A stretch of 64,000 nt of DNA from Deltaproteobacteria bacterium YD0425bin51. Lineage in GTDB: Bacteria; Desulfobacterota; Desulfobacteria; Desulfobacterales; YD0425bin51. The notes under the pieces are model-generated. The model searched no databases. It saw only the letters and a program-made list of their open reading frames with translations, and was not told where the DNA came from. The stretch is from assembly GCA_002753225.1 (NCBI GenBank), contig PDZS01000017.1, positions 1 to 64,000 on the forward strand, in the 5' to 3' direction. Below are positions 8,328-15,930 of the stretch, one piece after another. The stretch's first letter is position 1; each line of letters starts with the position of its first letter. Made by a program: the position numbers and the translations under genes.

Positions 8328-10004
8328 TTAAATATTATTAATTGTTATGGGATGTAAAAATTTGATGGGTAATTCAACAACAAAACATGCTCCTCCGCCA
8401 CAACAGTTGTGAGCAGAAATGCGCCCTCCTATTTTTTCAATTATTTCTGCGCATATGGATAACCCAAGACCTATAGATCCAGGTTTTGTAGTAAATAATG
8501 GTTCAAATATTGTTTTAATATGCTTTTCAGAAATACCTTGTCCAGTATCTGAAATTTCGATTACTACAGTGTTAGATGTTTTTTGGGTAGTCAGTGTTAT
8601 AAATCCGTCATGTTGAATTTCTGAAACAGCATTTAAAATAAGATTCAGAAAAACATGGTATAACTGTGATAAATCATTTCTAATATTAGGAATTGAATCA
8701 TCATAGTTGCGGATAACTTTTATGTTTTTAGATTGCAGTTCATTATTTAAAAATCCAATTAGATCATTTAAAACTTCATTTAAATTAAGATCTTTGATTA
8801 TTGGATCTGAAGTTTTGATAAACTTCAAAAAAGCTTCAATAGAATGACGGCTATCACTCACTTCTGAGCGGATGTTTTCTATATTTTCCAAAATATTTTC
8901 TAAATTCCCTTTTTGTACAAGATCATGAATACAAACAGCAGAGGAGTCAATATTCATTAGTGTATCCTTAAATTCACGAAAATAGCCGAATGCAATATCC
9001 ATTAGCAAAACAATCCTGTTTGCTTGTCGTAATTTAAGATCAAGAAACCGTATACTGCGGCGTTTGAATTCAAGCCTAGATACAAGATGATTTGTGGTTA
9101 AAAAAGCTGTCATAACTATTAGAATCAAACCTGATACAAAAATCCAAATCCCTATATGTAAAAATTGATGCAGATCTTTGAATGCATGTTCTCTATCTAT
9201 CTGAACAATGCACAACCAATCAATTTTTTCCAGCCAGACTGTCATAATTAAATATTTGGCTTTTTCCTGAAATTTAACCCCCTCAAAGCGCTCAATATCT
9301 TTGAACTGAGATTGAGTCATAAGTACATTTTTTTCGTTGTAATAGGTTTGGTAAATCCCTTTATGATTTACTATATAAGCTTCCGCTTTACTTTTTCCAG
9401 TAATCTTTGTAAGCATACCATTAAAGTAATAGGTATCAATAGTCGCCCGTAAAAACCATGTCCCTTCCTGACTCTTTTCTTTGACTGCAATTATGAAATG
9501 AGGAATATCTCTATATCCTAGAAACATGTCGCTTATATATATATCACGGCTTATTGCTGCATTAAACCAATCTGTATTTTTATAATTTTTTTCAAGGAGA
9601 TTATATGGTCCAATATAATTCAAATGATTTCCATTGGAATCAATGATTCCTAAATCTATAAAACATGGTATTTGTTTTTGGAGAGAGTGAAAGGCTTGTT
9701 TGAGTTTTTCCTGATTCTGTAGATTTGCTAAACCAATATTTTTTGCTAAAAGTTTAAGATCAAACGAGTTTTCAGAAAGAAACTGATCAACGCTGTTTTT
9801 AAGTGTTATAGCTTCAGTGCTGAGTGATTCTATGATCTTTTCCTTTAAGGTCAAAGACATATAATAATATAGTCCTCCTCCAATAACAGCTAAAGGAAGA
9901 AAACTGGCACATAGCAATGCTATTACAACTGACCTCCAGGTTTTCCGAAAATAAGGAAAGTCGTTGCTTCTATCTTGCACTGAATTATTAGGAGATTTAA
10001 ACAT
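8328..10004 (-). CDS. Sensor histidine kinase paralogue lacking the phospho-accepting His
   Basis: This 558-residue protein has the same plan as the kinase at 4117-5868: helix 1 at about 28-52, a dCache-like sensor with GPYNLLEKNY and YISDMFLGY, helix 2 at about 277-300, a dimerisation helix, and an HATPase with intact N-box (NLILNAVSE), DTGQGIS, FEPLFTTKP and GLGLSIC. Aligning the two H-boxes, GVAHEINTPL becomes GYFREFKDTL. The His codon is CGT (Arg, residue 343; 8976-8978), and the downstream N and P are also changed. It probably cannot autophosphorylate. It may trans-phosphorylate its paralogue in a heterodimer, act as a phosphatase, or be decaying, but the well-kept ATPase motifs argue against simple decay. 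Five to six bases separate it from the receiver-CBS gene upstream. Confidence 0.88.
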   Translation of the reverse strand: MFKSPNNSVQDRSNDFPYFRKTWRSVVIALLCASFLPLAVIGGGLYYYMSLTLKEKIIESLSTEAITLKNSVDQFLSENSFDLKLLAKNIGLANLQNQEKLKQAFHSLQKQIPCFIDLGIIDSNGNHLNYIGPYNLLEKNYKNTDWFNAAISRDIYISDMFLGYRDIPHFIIAVKEKSQEGTWFLRATIDTYYFNGMLTKITGKSKAEAYIVNHKGIYQTYYNEKNVLMTQSQFKDIERFEGVKFQEKAKYLIMTVWLEKIDWLCIVQIDREHAFKDLHQFLHIGIWIFVSGLILIVMTAFLTTNHLVSRLEFKRRSIRFLDLKLRQANRIVLLMDIAFGYFREFKDTLMNIDSSAVCIHDLVQKGNLENILENIENIRSEVSDSRHSIEAFLKFIKTSDPIIKDLNLNEVLNDLIGFLNNELQSKNIKVIRNYDDSIPNIRNDLSQLYHVFLNLILNAVSEIQHDGFITLTTQKTSNTVVIEISDTGQGISEKHIKTIFEPLFTTKPGSIGLGLSICAEIIEKIGGRISAHNCCGGGACFVVELPIKFLHPITINNI

Positions 10005-10009
10005 GACAT

Positions 10010-10843
10010 TTAACGCTCCATATGGAAAAAAATATCCTGTAGTTGAACTACTCCCATAGTTTTTCCATGTCTAATAACAGGCATGGTTCTTAACTTATTC
10101 TCAATCATTTTGTGGGCAGCTTTTGAAAGAGGCTCTTCTGGCAATGTATATGGTATATTTGCAAGCATTATCTCACTTAACCTCTTTTGAGGCAGATAAT
10201 CTTTTGTTTTACATAATTGATCCCATGTAATGGAATGTTCAGGTGATGTTCCTTTTGCTTCATTAATAAGAATACGTTTTGTAACGCATCCTAAAAGCAT
10301 ATCGTTTTTATCTACAATATAAATTATATCTATATTAGCTCCTTTATTAAATATATTAAGGGCGTCTATCAGATAATCATCAGGCTTAAGCTTATCATAA
10401 TTATAATGAATCAGCTCATAGACCCTCTTTCTTGGCCAAAGAACAGGCTGCTTTTTTATAGATTCTACTTCATATGCTTCTCTAATTTTTGCAGACAGAT
10501 CTTCAATGTCGCATGGTTTCATCAGATAATCAAAAGCTCCTTCTCTTATTGCCTGAATACCTGACTCTAATTTAGCATGACCTGTAAGCATTATTACCTC
10601 GATTTTAGGAAAACACTTTTTTATGGTTTTTAATGCTGTTATTCCATCCATTTTAGGCATTTTTACATCAAGTACCACAACATCAAAAACTGATTTTTCA
10701 TGCAGTATCTCTATTGCATGAAATCCATCAAAGGCAATTTCCACTTCAAAATCCCGGCTTTTTAAAAGTTTGCTTACGTTTGTTACAAACTTTTCTTCAT
10801 CGTCTACCAACAGGACATTGATTTTTTTTGTATCTTTTTCCAT
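10010..10843 (-). CDS. Response regulator with receiver and paired CBS domains
   Basis: This 277-residue protein has a receiver at about 8-125 (VLLVDDEEK, VVLDVKMPKMDG, MLTGHAK, YLMKPCD) and a pair of CBS motifs at about 150-275, ending in a typical RTMPVIRHGKTMGVVQL strand. CBS pairs usually bind adenine nucleotides or S-adenosylmethionine, so the protein may join a phosphorylation signal to energy status. The ATG at 10841-10843 is preferred to a TTG one codon earlier, and no clear ribosome site is seen. The receiver closely resembles that at 3708-4097. AcuB, the companion of AcuA and AcuC in Bacillus, is also a CBS protein, which makes the location two genes from the acetyltransferase/deacetylase fusion suggestive. 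Confidence 0.9.
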   Translation of the reverse strand: MEKDTKKINVLLVDDEEKFVTNVSKLLKSRDFEVEIAFDGFHAIEILHEKSVFDVVVLDVKMPKMDGITALKTIKKCFPKIEVIMLTGHAKLESGIQAIREGAFDYLMKPCDIEDLSAKIREAYEVESIKKQPVLWPRKRVYELIHYNYDKLKPDDYLIDALNIFNKGANIDIIYIVDKNDMLLGCVTKRILINEAKGTSPEHSITWDQLCKTKDYLPQKRLSEIMLANIPYTLPEEPLSKAAHKMIENKLRTMPVIRHGKTMGVVQLQDIFFHMER

Positions 10844-10867
10844 CAAAATATCGCAGTAAATGCTTAT

Positions 10868-11371
10868 TTATTGATAATATATAGCATACCAAATAATTAT
10901 ACAGCATACAACCATTATAGCAGATACAGTATTTGCAAATGTACCTTTTTGAACAGGATGAAAATGTGCTTCTAATCTAGTATGTCCTTTTGTGCATATA
11001 TACTGATACATTTTTGCACCTGTCTTTTTATCAATTGATTTAGTTCTTTTAACTATTGAATGGCATAATTCACCTTCTTCGTTTTTGCCGTTGCAGGTTA
11101 AGCGCCATCCATTTAAGTGACATATAATATTATAAACCCAATTCCATGATATAGTAATGACAGTTAGAACTATGAATGCTATAAAAACATGAAATTTGGT
11201 TATATTAAGGTCTGCTAAACTTTGCCCTAAAGAAGATGGATTTAGCGGACCTTCAACTTGACCGAAAAAACCAAGATAGTACAAAATTAATGATCCGCCA
11301 ATAACTATCATGTTTATCCCTAAACGATTAAGCAATCCATAATAATTTTTTTGAATATTCAATTCTTTCAT
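10868..11371 (-). CDS. Small membrane protein with Cys/His cluster, unknown function
   Basis: This 167-residue protein has three likely membrane helices: about 19-37, 57-84 (HVFIAFIVLTVITISW) and 146-166 at the C-terminus. Between helices 2 and 3 lies a polar loop with Cys at TCNG, ELCHS and YICTKGHTRLEAHFH, a spacing compatible with a small metal-binding knuckle. I do not recognise the family. It lies between the TauE/SafE permease and the signalling genes of the same operon, so it is probably an accessory or sensor subunit of the permease; that is inference. A GAAAGGAAA site precedes the ATG. Confidence 0.75.
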   Translation of the reverse strand: MKELNIQKNYYGLLNRLGINMIVIGGSLILYYLGFFGQVEGPLNPSSLGQSLADLNITKFHVFIAFIVLTVITISWNWVYNIICHLNGWRLTCNGKNEEGELCHSIVKRTKSIDKKTGAKMYQYICTKGHTRLEAHFHPVQKGTFANTVSAIMVVCCIIIWYAIYYQ

Positions 11372-11393
11372 TGTGAAATTTCCTTTCTATACT

Positions 11394-11419
11394 GCCCCCT
11401 TCCTTTTAGGGAAGGGGGC
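11394..11419 (-). terminator. GC-rich 10-bp hairpin between the permease gene and the next gene
   Basis: GCCCCCTTCC (11394-11403) pairs perfectly with 11410-11419 around a six-base loop. It stands out in AT-rich DNA and lies inside the operon, 12 bases after the permease stop and 22 before the next ATG. No T-run follows on the transcribed strand, so an RNA-stability element or partial attenuator that lowers downstream expression is more likely than a true terminator. Confidence 0.45.
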
Positions 11420-11431
11420 TTGATGGTTAGA

Positions 11432-12475
11432 TTAGCCTTTTAATTTTTGAAGAACAGGTGGTATAGCTTTGTAGAAAGTGTAAGCTGCAAGTAGCAAAGA
11501 ATAAAAAGGTACAACTATCTGCCATACTTTTTCAGGAAATACTCGGGTCGCCCATGGAGCAACAACTGCGCTGAACATTGTAGCAAGCATCATAGATGGA
11601 AGTAAGAGATAATCAACAACAACTGAGCCACTAAGTATCATAGCAAACCATATGATTATTGAGAATGTGCTTACTGTTCCCTCTGAAATAGCTGTAACTG
11701 CCATCATAGCTTTAGCAGGAACACCTGACATAAGTCCTCCAATTGTTACAACTGGTCCATAACCGCCTCCGCCTATACCTTTATTAAATCCTGCTAAGAA
11801 TGCAAAACCAATCATCATTTTGGGTCTATATGGGCGCTTTCCTATTCTAGCCTGCATCAAAGAAATTATACCCATCATAAGTAATAAAACAGCAACATAG
11901 AGCGATATCCAAACCTTGGCAACTTTAAATAAGGCATAAACAGCAGATGAAGAAATAGCTACAGAAATAGACCCAGTCACAGCAATATATAGCCAGAGTT
12001 TAATGGTTTCAGACATTGGTTTAAATTTCCATTCCACATTTTCAAATTCTTTATGCAGAAATGTTCCAACAAGTCCTGCTATACCTTGCTGAATCATAAC
12101 AACAGGTACTATTTGCTGAGGACTAAAACCAATTGCTAAAAGTAATGGGGTAATAGCTGTACCAAATCCCATTCCAGCAGTAGCATCCATGAATTCAAAG
12201 AACATTGCAATAAATACTACGCTCCAGACTATAGCCCATTCATTTGTACCCATCCATTTATTCGCGTCTACAATTGGGGACGCAATTCTTTTAGTAAATT
12301 CAAATGGGTTTGAAGCAAGCCAGCATCCTATCAAAAATACAACAAATAGGGCTATCATGCTATAAACTGCAGCTTTTAACTGTTCCTTATCAGGAACAAG
12401 ACGTTCCATGATTGTAGTCTTTTCTTCTAATTCTTGGGCAATTTCCCAACCTTTTGTTTTTGCATTTTCTGACAT
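11432..12475 (-). CDS. TauE/SafE-family sulfite/organosulfonate exporter-like permease
   Basis: This 347-residue membrane protein has about eight helices after a charged, cytoplasmic N-terminal 35 residues. The first repeat carries FMDATAGMGFGTAITPLLL and GFSPQQIVPVVM; the second repeat carries AGFNKGIGGGGYGPVVTIG. Both glycine-rich blocks are hallmarks of the TauE/SafE family, which moves sulfite, sulfoacetate or related anions. In a sulfate reducer the substrate could be sulfite or another small anion, but this cannot be settled here. It is the first gene of the operon running down to 3708, with a good ribosome site (GAGGAGG) before the ATG and a sigma-54-like promoter about 90 bases upstream. 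Confidence 0.9.
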   Translation of the reverse strand: MSENAKTKGWEIAQELEEKTTIMERLVPDKEQLKAAVYSMIALFVVFLIGCWLASNPFEFTKRIASPIVDANKWMGTNEWAIVWSVVFIAMFFEFMDATAGMGFGTAITPLLLAIGFSPQQIVPVVMIQQGIAGLVGTFLHKEFENVEWKFKPMSETIKLWLYIAVTGSISVAISSSAVYALFKVAKVWISLYVAVLLLMMGIISLMQARIGKRPYRPKMMIGFAFLAGFNKGIGGGGYGPVVTIGGLMSGVPAKAMMAVTAISEGTVSTFSIIIWFAMILSGSVVVDYLLLPSMMLATMFSAVVAPWATRVFPEKVWQIVVPFYSLLLAAYTFYKAIPPVLQKLKG

Positions 12476-12561
12476 AATAAATCCTCCTCTTATTTAAGTT
12501 AAATGTTTTCGCTTTTTAATTTTTTCTTCATGTTTTTTTTTAAATTCTGAATCTAAAGTAA

Positions 12562-12577
12562 ATCAAATTATATGCCA
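12562..12577 (-). promoter_or_regulatory. Sigma-54-like promoter for the permease operon
   Basis: Read on the minus strand, this is TGGCATATAATTTGAT. It matches the -24 box TGGCA and has the correct ten-base spacing from GG to the -12 G, but the -12 box is TTGA rather than TTGC. It lies about 87 bases upstream of the permease ATG, and its TGGCATATA half is identical to that of the plus-strand element. Confidence 0.4.
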
Positions 12578-12777
12578 ACTTAAATATTAAAAATATTTAG
12601 ATTGTATAAATGATATTAACTAACTGTAAATAATAAAAAATATTACTTTGATTATTTATAAAAAAGATTAGGATTTAAAGAAAAAAGTGTAAACAGGGAA
12701 GTGACACATAAAACAATAAACGAAATTTTTGGTATACATGTTGTTTTAAGTTTTCTTTATTAGAAAAGCTAAATTTA

Positions 12778-12793
12778 TGGCATATACCTTGCT
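12778..12793 (+). promoter_or_regulatory. Sigma-54-like promoter for the small CBS gene
   Basis: TGGCATATACCTTGCT has both the -24 TGGCA and -12 TTGCT boxes at the exact canonical spacing. The -12 box ends 25 bases before the ATG at 12818, leaving a short leader that carries the TAGGAGG ribosome site. An NtrC-type activator is encoded nearby at 14507-15919. Confidence 0.6.
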
Positions 12794-12817
12794 TGAGCTT
12801 TAAATAGGAGGTAAGCA

Positions 12818-13033
12818 ATGAATAAAAAAACAGTTGCAAAGATAATTCTTCCTTATGTTGAAAGTTTGCCTATAAATCCATCTGTTAATGCTGAAGATAA
12901 AATTATTAATGCAATAGAACTCATGGTTAAAAATAACTTGAGATGCGTTGCAGTAGTGCGCAACCACAAACCTATAGGTATGATCCGACTTGATGATGCA
13001 TTTTCAGCACTGGGTCTTAAAATGTATTCTTAA
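12818..13033 (+). CDS. Small single-CBS-domain protein
   Basis: This 71-residue protein consists of one CBS motif: a DKIINAIELMVKNNLRCVAVV helix-strand and a closing KPIGMIRLDDAFSAL. Full CBS proteins use two such motifs, so this would have to dimerise or complement another CBS protein. The receiver-CBS regulator of the divergent operon is one candidate partner, by inference. TAGGAGGTAAGCA precedes the ATG. It is transcribed away from the permease operon from the sigma-54-like promoter at 12778-12793. Confidence 0.8.
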   Translation: MNKKTVAKIILPYVESLPINPSVNAEDKIINAIELMVKNNLRCVAVVRNHKPIGMIRLDDAFSALGLKMYS

Positions 13034-13221
13034 GATAAATTTTTTTAAATATACCCAGCATACCTGAACCTCTCTGTTTTTTCCTTTGTTTTCTCACATC
13101 AAAATTGCGTTAAAACAGATAATTTTTAGCGAGAAAAATGGGAAATAAGTGAGCAAAAAGTTTAAATTTCGCTTTTCAATTGAAAAAATAGGCTGGAAAA
13201 GGTTTAAACAAATTTCCTACA

Positions 13222-14223
13222 TTACTGCAAAGCTTGATTCATAAGCATTTCAAATTGAGCTATATTTTCTGCCTTTATTGCTTTTTTTAGAAGAGATTTT
13301 AATACAGATGTATTTCCTATCTGCTCAATTTTTTCAATAATAGAGCCATGAATGATATCAAATTTTGTTTCAAGAGCTTCTAATACTAATTCTTTAGCTT
13401 CTTGAATTGCACCTTTTTGGAATCCTAGTTGTTCTCCAATAAGAATCCCTTTTTTCATTCCTATTCTTTCTACACTTGTTATATATTGCATATGTTTAAC
13501 CTCCTCATATTCTCTTACTTCTTTCCAAAAACCTTCCTCTAATTCCTCTGGCAATCTCATCAACCAATCAATGAAATGAAATATATTTATAATATCTTCA
13601 CCTTTATAACCTTTATCATACATATGCTTGATAAGATTTACTTTCCATATCTTACGATATTCACTATCTTTCTTAGTTTCAAGGGTTTTAAGATGAGTCA
13701 TTACCACTATGCTAAAAACATTCTTTTCTGCTTCTAATTCCTGCCATCTCTCTTTATAATCAAGCAGTTTAACCACAGGAAACTTAATACTTACTTCACA
13801 TTCTAATACCGAATAACCATAGCTATCAGGTTTCCAATTCGGATGTTCATCAGAAAGTACTACAAGGCTTACAACAGGCTTTCTATGACAGTCAAATATT
13901 CTATAATTATAGACATAAATTCTTTCTGAAAGCCCACTGTCATGCTGCCCTTGTACCTCTATGTGAATTAATATCCATGTCTCACTATCGTCTTTAAGAT
14001 AAACCTCTATTAGCTTATCAGCAAGTCTTTTACCAAGCTTTGCATCCCTAACAACTTTCCTTAATTCATTGTCTAAAAATTTGTAACCTTTCTCCCAATC
14101 AATGTTTTCAGCTACCTTTGGAAAGAAAAAATATAAAAAGTCTTTTAAATAATTTTCTATCATGTCTTTCCACGGGCTATCATAATCATCACGTTCTTGT
14201 TTAGATTTATGTTCAGGTTTCAT
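13222..14223 (-). CDS. Rpn/PD-(D/E)XK nuclease-family putative transposase-like protein
   Basis: This 333-residue protein is of the Rpn (recombination-promoting nuclease) type, often annotated as putative transposase. The N-terminal half carries the PD-(D/E)XK-like core: ADKLIEVYLKD followed by WILIHIEVQGQHD, with the E-x-Q typical of this group, then RIYVYNYRIFD. The C-terminal 100 residues are charged and helical with a KGILIGEQLGFQKG-type repeat, also usual in the family. It is not flanked by visible inverted repeats, so it is not a complete insertion sequence. GAAGGATAATG lies just before the ATG. Members are commonly scattered in many copies in genomes of large, multi-kinase bacteria. 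Confidence 0.85.
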   Translation of the reverse strand: MKPEHKSKQERDDYDSPWKDMIENYLKDFLYFFFPKVAENIDWEKGYKFLDNELRKVVRDAKLGKRLADKLIEVYLKDDSETWILIHIEVQGQHDSGLSERIYVYNYRIFDCHRKPVVSLVVLSDEHPNWKPDSYGYSVLECEVSIKFPVVKLLDYKERWQELEAEKNVFSIVVMTHLKTLETKKDSEYRKIWKVNLIKHMYDKGYKGEDIINIFHFIDWLMRLPEELEEGFWKEVREYEEVKHMQYITSVERIGMKKGILIGEQLGFQKGAIQEAKELVLEALETKFDIIHGSIIEKIEQIGNTSVLKSLLKKAIKAENIAQFEMLMNQALQ

Positions 14224-14506
14224 TGGGCATTATCCTTCTCATTAGATTTTTCTCTATTCTCTTTATTTTTACAAAGCTTTTAGGTTTTAACTGATAATTT
14301 GGATATTGCTATTGATTTTATAAAAAGATTAGCATATGAAATTTAAAAGAACAATATGAAGAATATTATTTGAATTAACATGCTTTTGTTATAGCTAATT
14401 ATTGTAACGGATGATTTTTTAGACTGTTTTTAGCATTATTATATTATTATTTAAATTAGTTAAGCCAGCTTTTATTTTTTGACCATACGAGTTAAAAAAA
14501 AATCTA

Positions 14507-15919
14507 TTAAAGTAAATCATCATCTTCAAATTTAAAAGAATCTGCCCGTATATCTGATTCTTTAATCAATCGATGAAGATATTGCCTCTGTATTCCAGCA
14601 GACTCTGCAGCTTTACTTATATTTCCGCCGCTTTTTGCAAGAAGTGATTGAATATAGACTTTATGGAAGTTTTGAATCATTTTATCTTTGGCATCCTTGA
14701 AATTAAGCTTCCCTATCTCTTCATCAAAATCAGAAAATAAAACGCTATGCTCAGTATCCAACTGGAGATCTTTTACTTCAAGGGAATCTTTTCTGCAGAA
14801 AATAACTCCGCGCTCTATTATATTTTCAAGTTCTCTAACATTTCCCTGGTATTCAAGAGATATAAGTACCTGCATTGTTTCAGGCGAAATATTTTTTATA
14901 TTTTTTTGGTTTATTCTGTTATACTTTTTCAGAAAATGGTAGCTTAAAATTGGTATATCCTGTTTTCTATGTTTGAGCTGCGGAAGCTCAAATCTAATTA
15001 CATTTAAACGATAATATAAATCTTCCCGAAAACTGCCTGCTTTTATATCAGATTTAAGATCATGGTTTGTTGCAGCTATAAACCTTAAATCAGCTTTTTT
15101 TGTAGTTACAGATCCAACAGGTTTATATTCTCCTTCTTGAAGGAGTCTAAGGAGCTTGGTTTGCATATGAGAGCTTAAATCACCTATTTCATCTAAAAAA
15201 AGCGTTCCTCCGCAAGCTTCTTCAACAAGTCCTTTTTTATCCTGCCAAGCTCCTGTAAAAGCGCCTTTTATGTGGCCAAAAAGCTCACTTTCAAGCATCT
15301 GTTCAGGAATAGCTGTACAATTGATAGTAATAAGTTTTTTATCACGGCGCATACTAAACTTATGTATTGCAACTGCTACAAGTTCTTTTCCTGTTCCGCT
15401 AGGTCCTGTAATTAAAACTGTTCCCATGGTAGGTGCTACCTGATGTATCCTTTCAAATATACCCTTCATAATGGGAGTTGATCCAACAAGTGAAGAAAAT
15501 TCCTCTTTTTCAGCTAATTCTTGGCGTAATGCTTTGTTTTCAATCACCATTTCCTGCCATTTAATGGCTTTATCCAAGGTTAAAAGGATTAGTTCTCGTT
15601 TAAAAGGTTTAGTAATATAGTCATAAGCCCCTTTACGAATGGCATCTATAGCTGTTTCTATAGTTGCAAATGCAGTAAGTATAATTACTGAAACATCAGG
15701 ACTTATTTTTTTTACTTCTTCAAGAAGTTTAATGCCGTCTATTTTAGGCATTTTTAAGTCTGTAATTACGATATCAAAATGGCGCTGGCTGAATAGCTCT
15801 AGTGCTTTTATTGGATCGCTTTCAGTTGTTACCTTATGCTTTGTTTCCTCAGATATAATCCTTTTTAATAGGGTTAGCATATCTTTTTCATCATCTATTA
15901 TTAGAATATTACCAATCAC
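14507..15919 (-). CDS. NtrC-family sigma-54-dependent response regulator
   Basis: This 470-residue activator has a receiver at about 4-115 (IIDDEKD, VITDLKMPKIDG, YITKPFK), an AAA+ sigma-54 interaction domain at about 140-375 with Walker A GPSGTGKE, the GAFTGA loop in KGAFTGAWQDKKG and Walker B GGTLFLDEIGDL, and a Fis-type helix-turn-helix at about 420-455 (ISKAAESAGIQRQYLHRLI). It is encoded 11 bases after the kinase at 15931-18075, its certain partner. The sigma-54-like promoters at 12562-12577 and 12778-12793 make the permease operon and the small CBS gene plausible targets. That link is inference. Confidence 0.95.
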   Translation of the reverse strand: MIGNILIIDDEKDMLTLLKRIISEETKHKVTTESDPIKALELFSQRHFDIVITDLKMPKIDGIKLLEEVKKISPDVSVIILTAFATIETAIDAIRKGAYDYITKPFKRELILLTLDKAIKWQEMVIENKALRQELAEKEEFSSLVGSTPIMKGIFERIHQVAPTMGTVLITGPSGTGKELVAVAIHKFSMRRDKKLITINCTAIPEQMLESELFGHIKGAFTGAWQDKKGLVEEACGGTLFLDEIGDLSSHMQTKLLRLLQEGEYKPVGSVTTKKADLRFIAATNHDLKSDIKAGSFREDLYYRLNVIRFELPQLKHRKQDIPILSYHFLKKYNRINQKNIKNISPETMQVLISLEYQGNVRELENIIERGVIFCRKDSLEVKDLQLDTEHSVLFSDFDEEIGKLNFKDAKDKMIQNFHKVYIQSLLAKSGGNISKAAESAGIQRQYLHRLIKESDIRADSFKFEDDDLL

Positions 15920-15930
15920 AATTTCTCCTT

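Larger units (their letters stand above)
12476..12817. other. Divergent regulatory region between the permease operon and a CBS gene
   Basis: This is 342 bp of very AT-rich DNA with no gene. It carries two sigma-54-like -24/-12 elements facing outwards, 12562-12577 on the minus strand and 12778-12793 on the plus strand. No further strong inverted repeat that would mark an activator site was found by eye. Confidence 0.6.

Noticed and set aside
11394..11419. Reading the GC-rich hairpin as a full terminator ending the permease transcript
   Set aside because: No T-run follows it and the next gene lies close on the same strand with a good ribosome site, so complete termination is unlikely.
13222..14223. 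A complete insertion sequence around the Rpn-like gene
   Set aside because: No terminal inverted repeats or target duplications were found on either side; Rpn-type proteins are often annotated as transposases without forming an IS.
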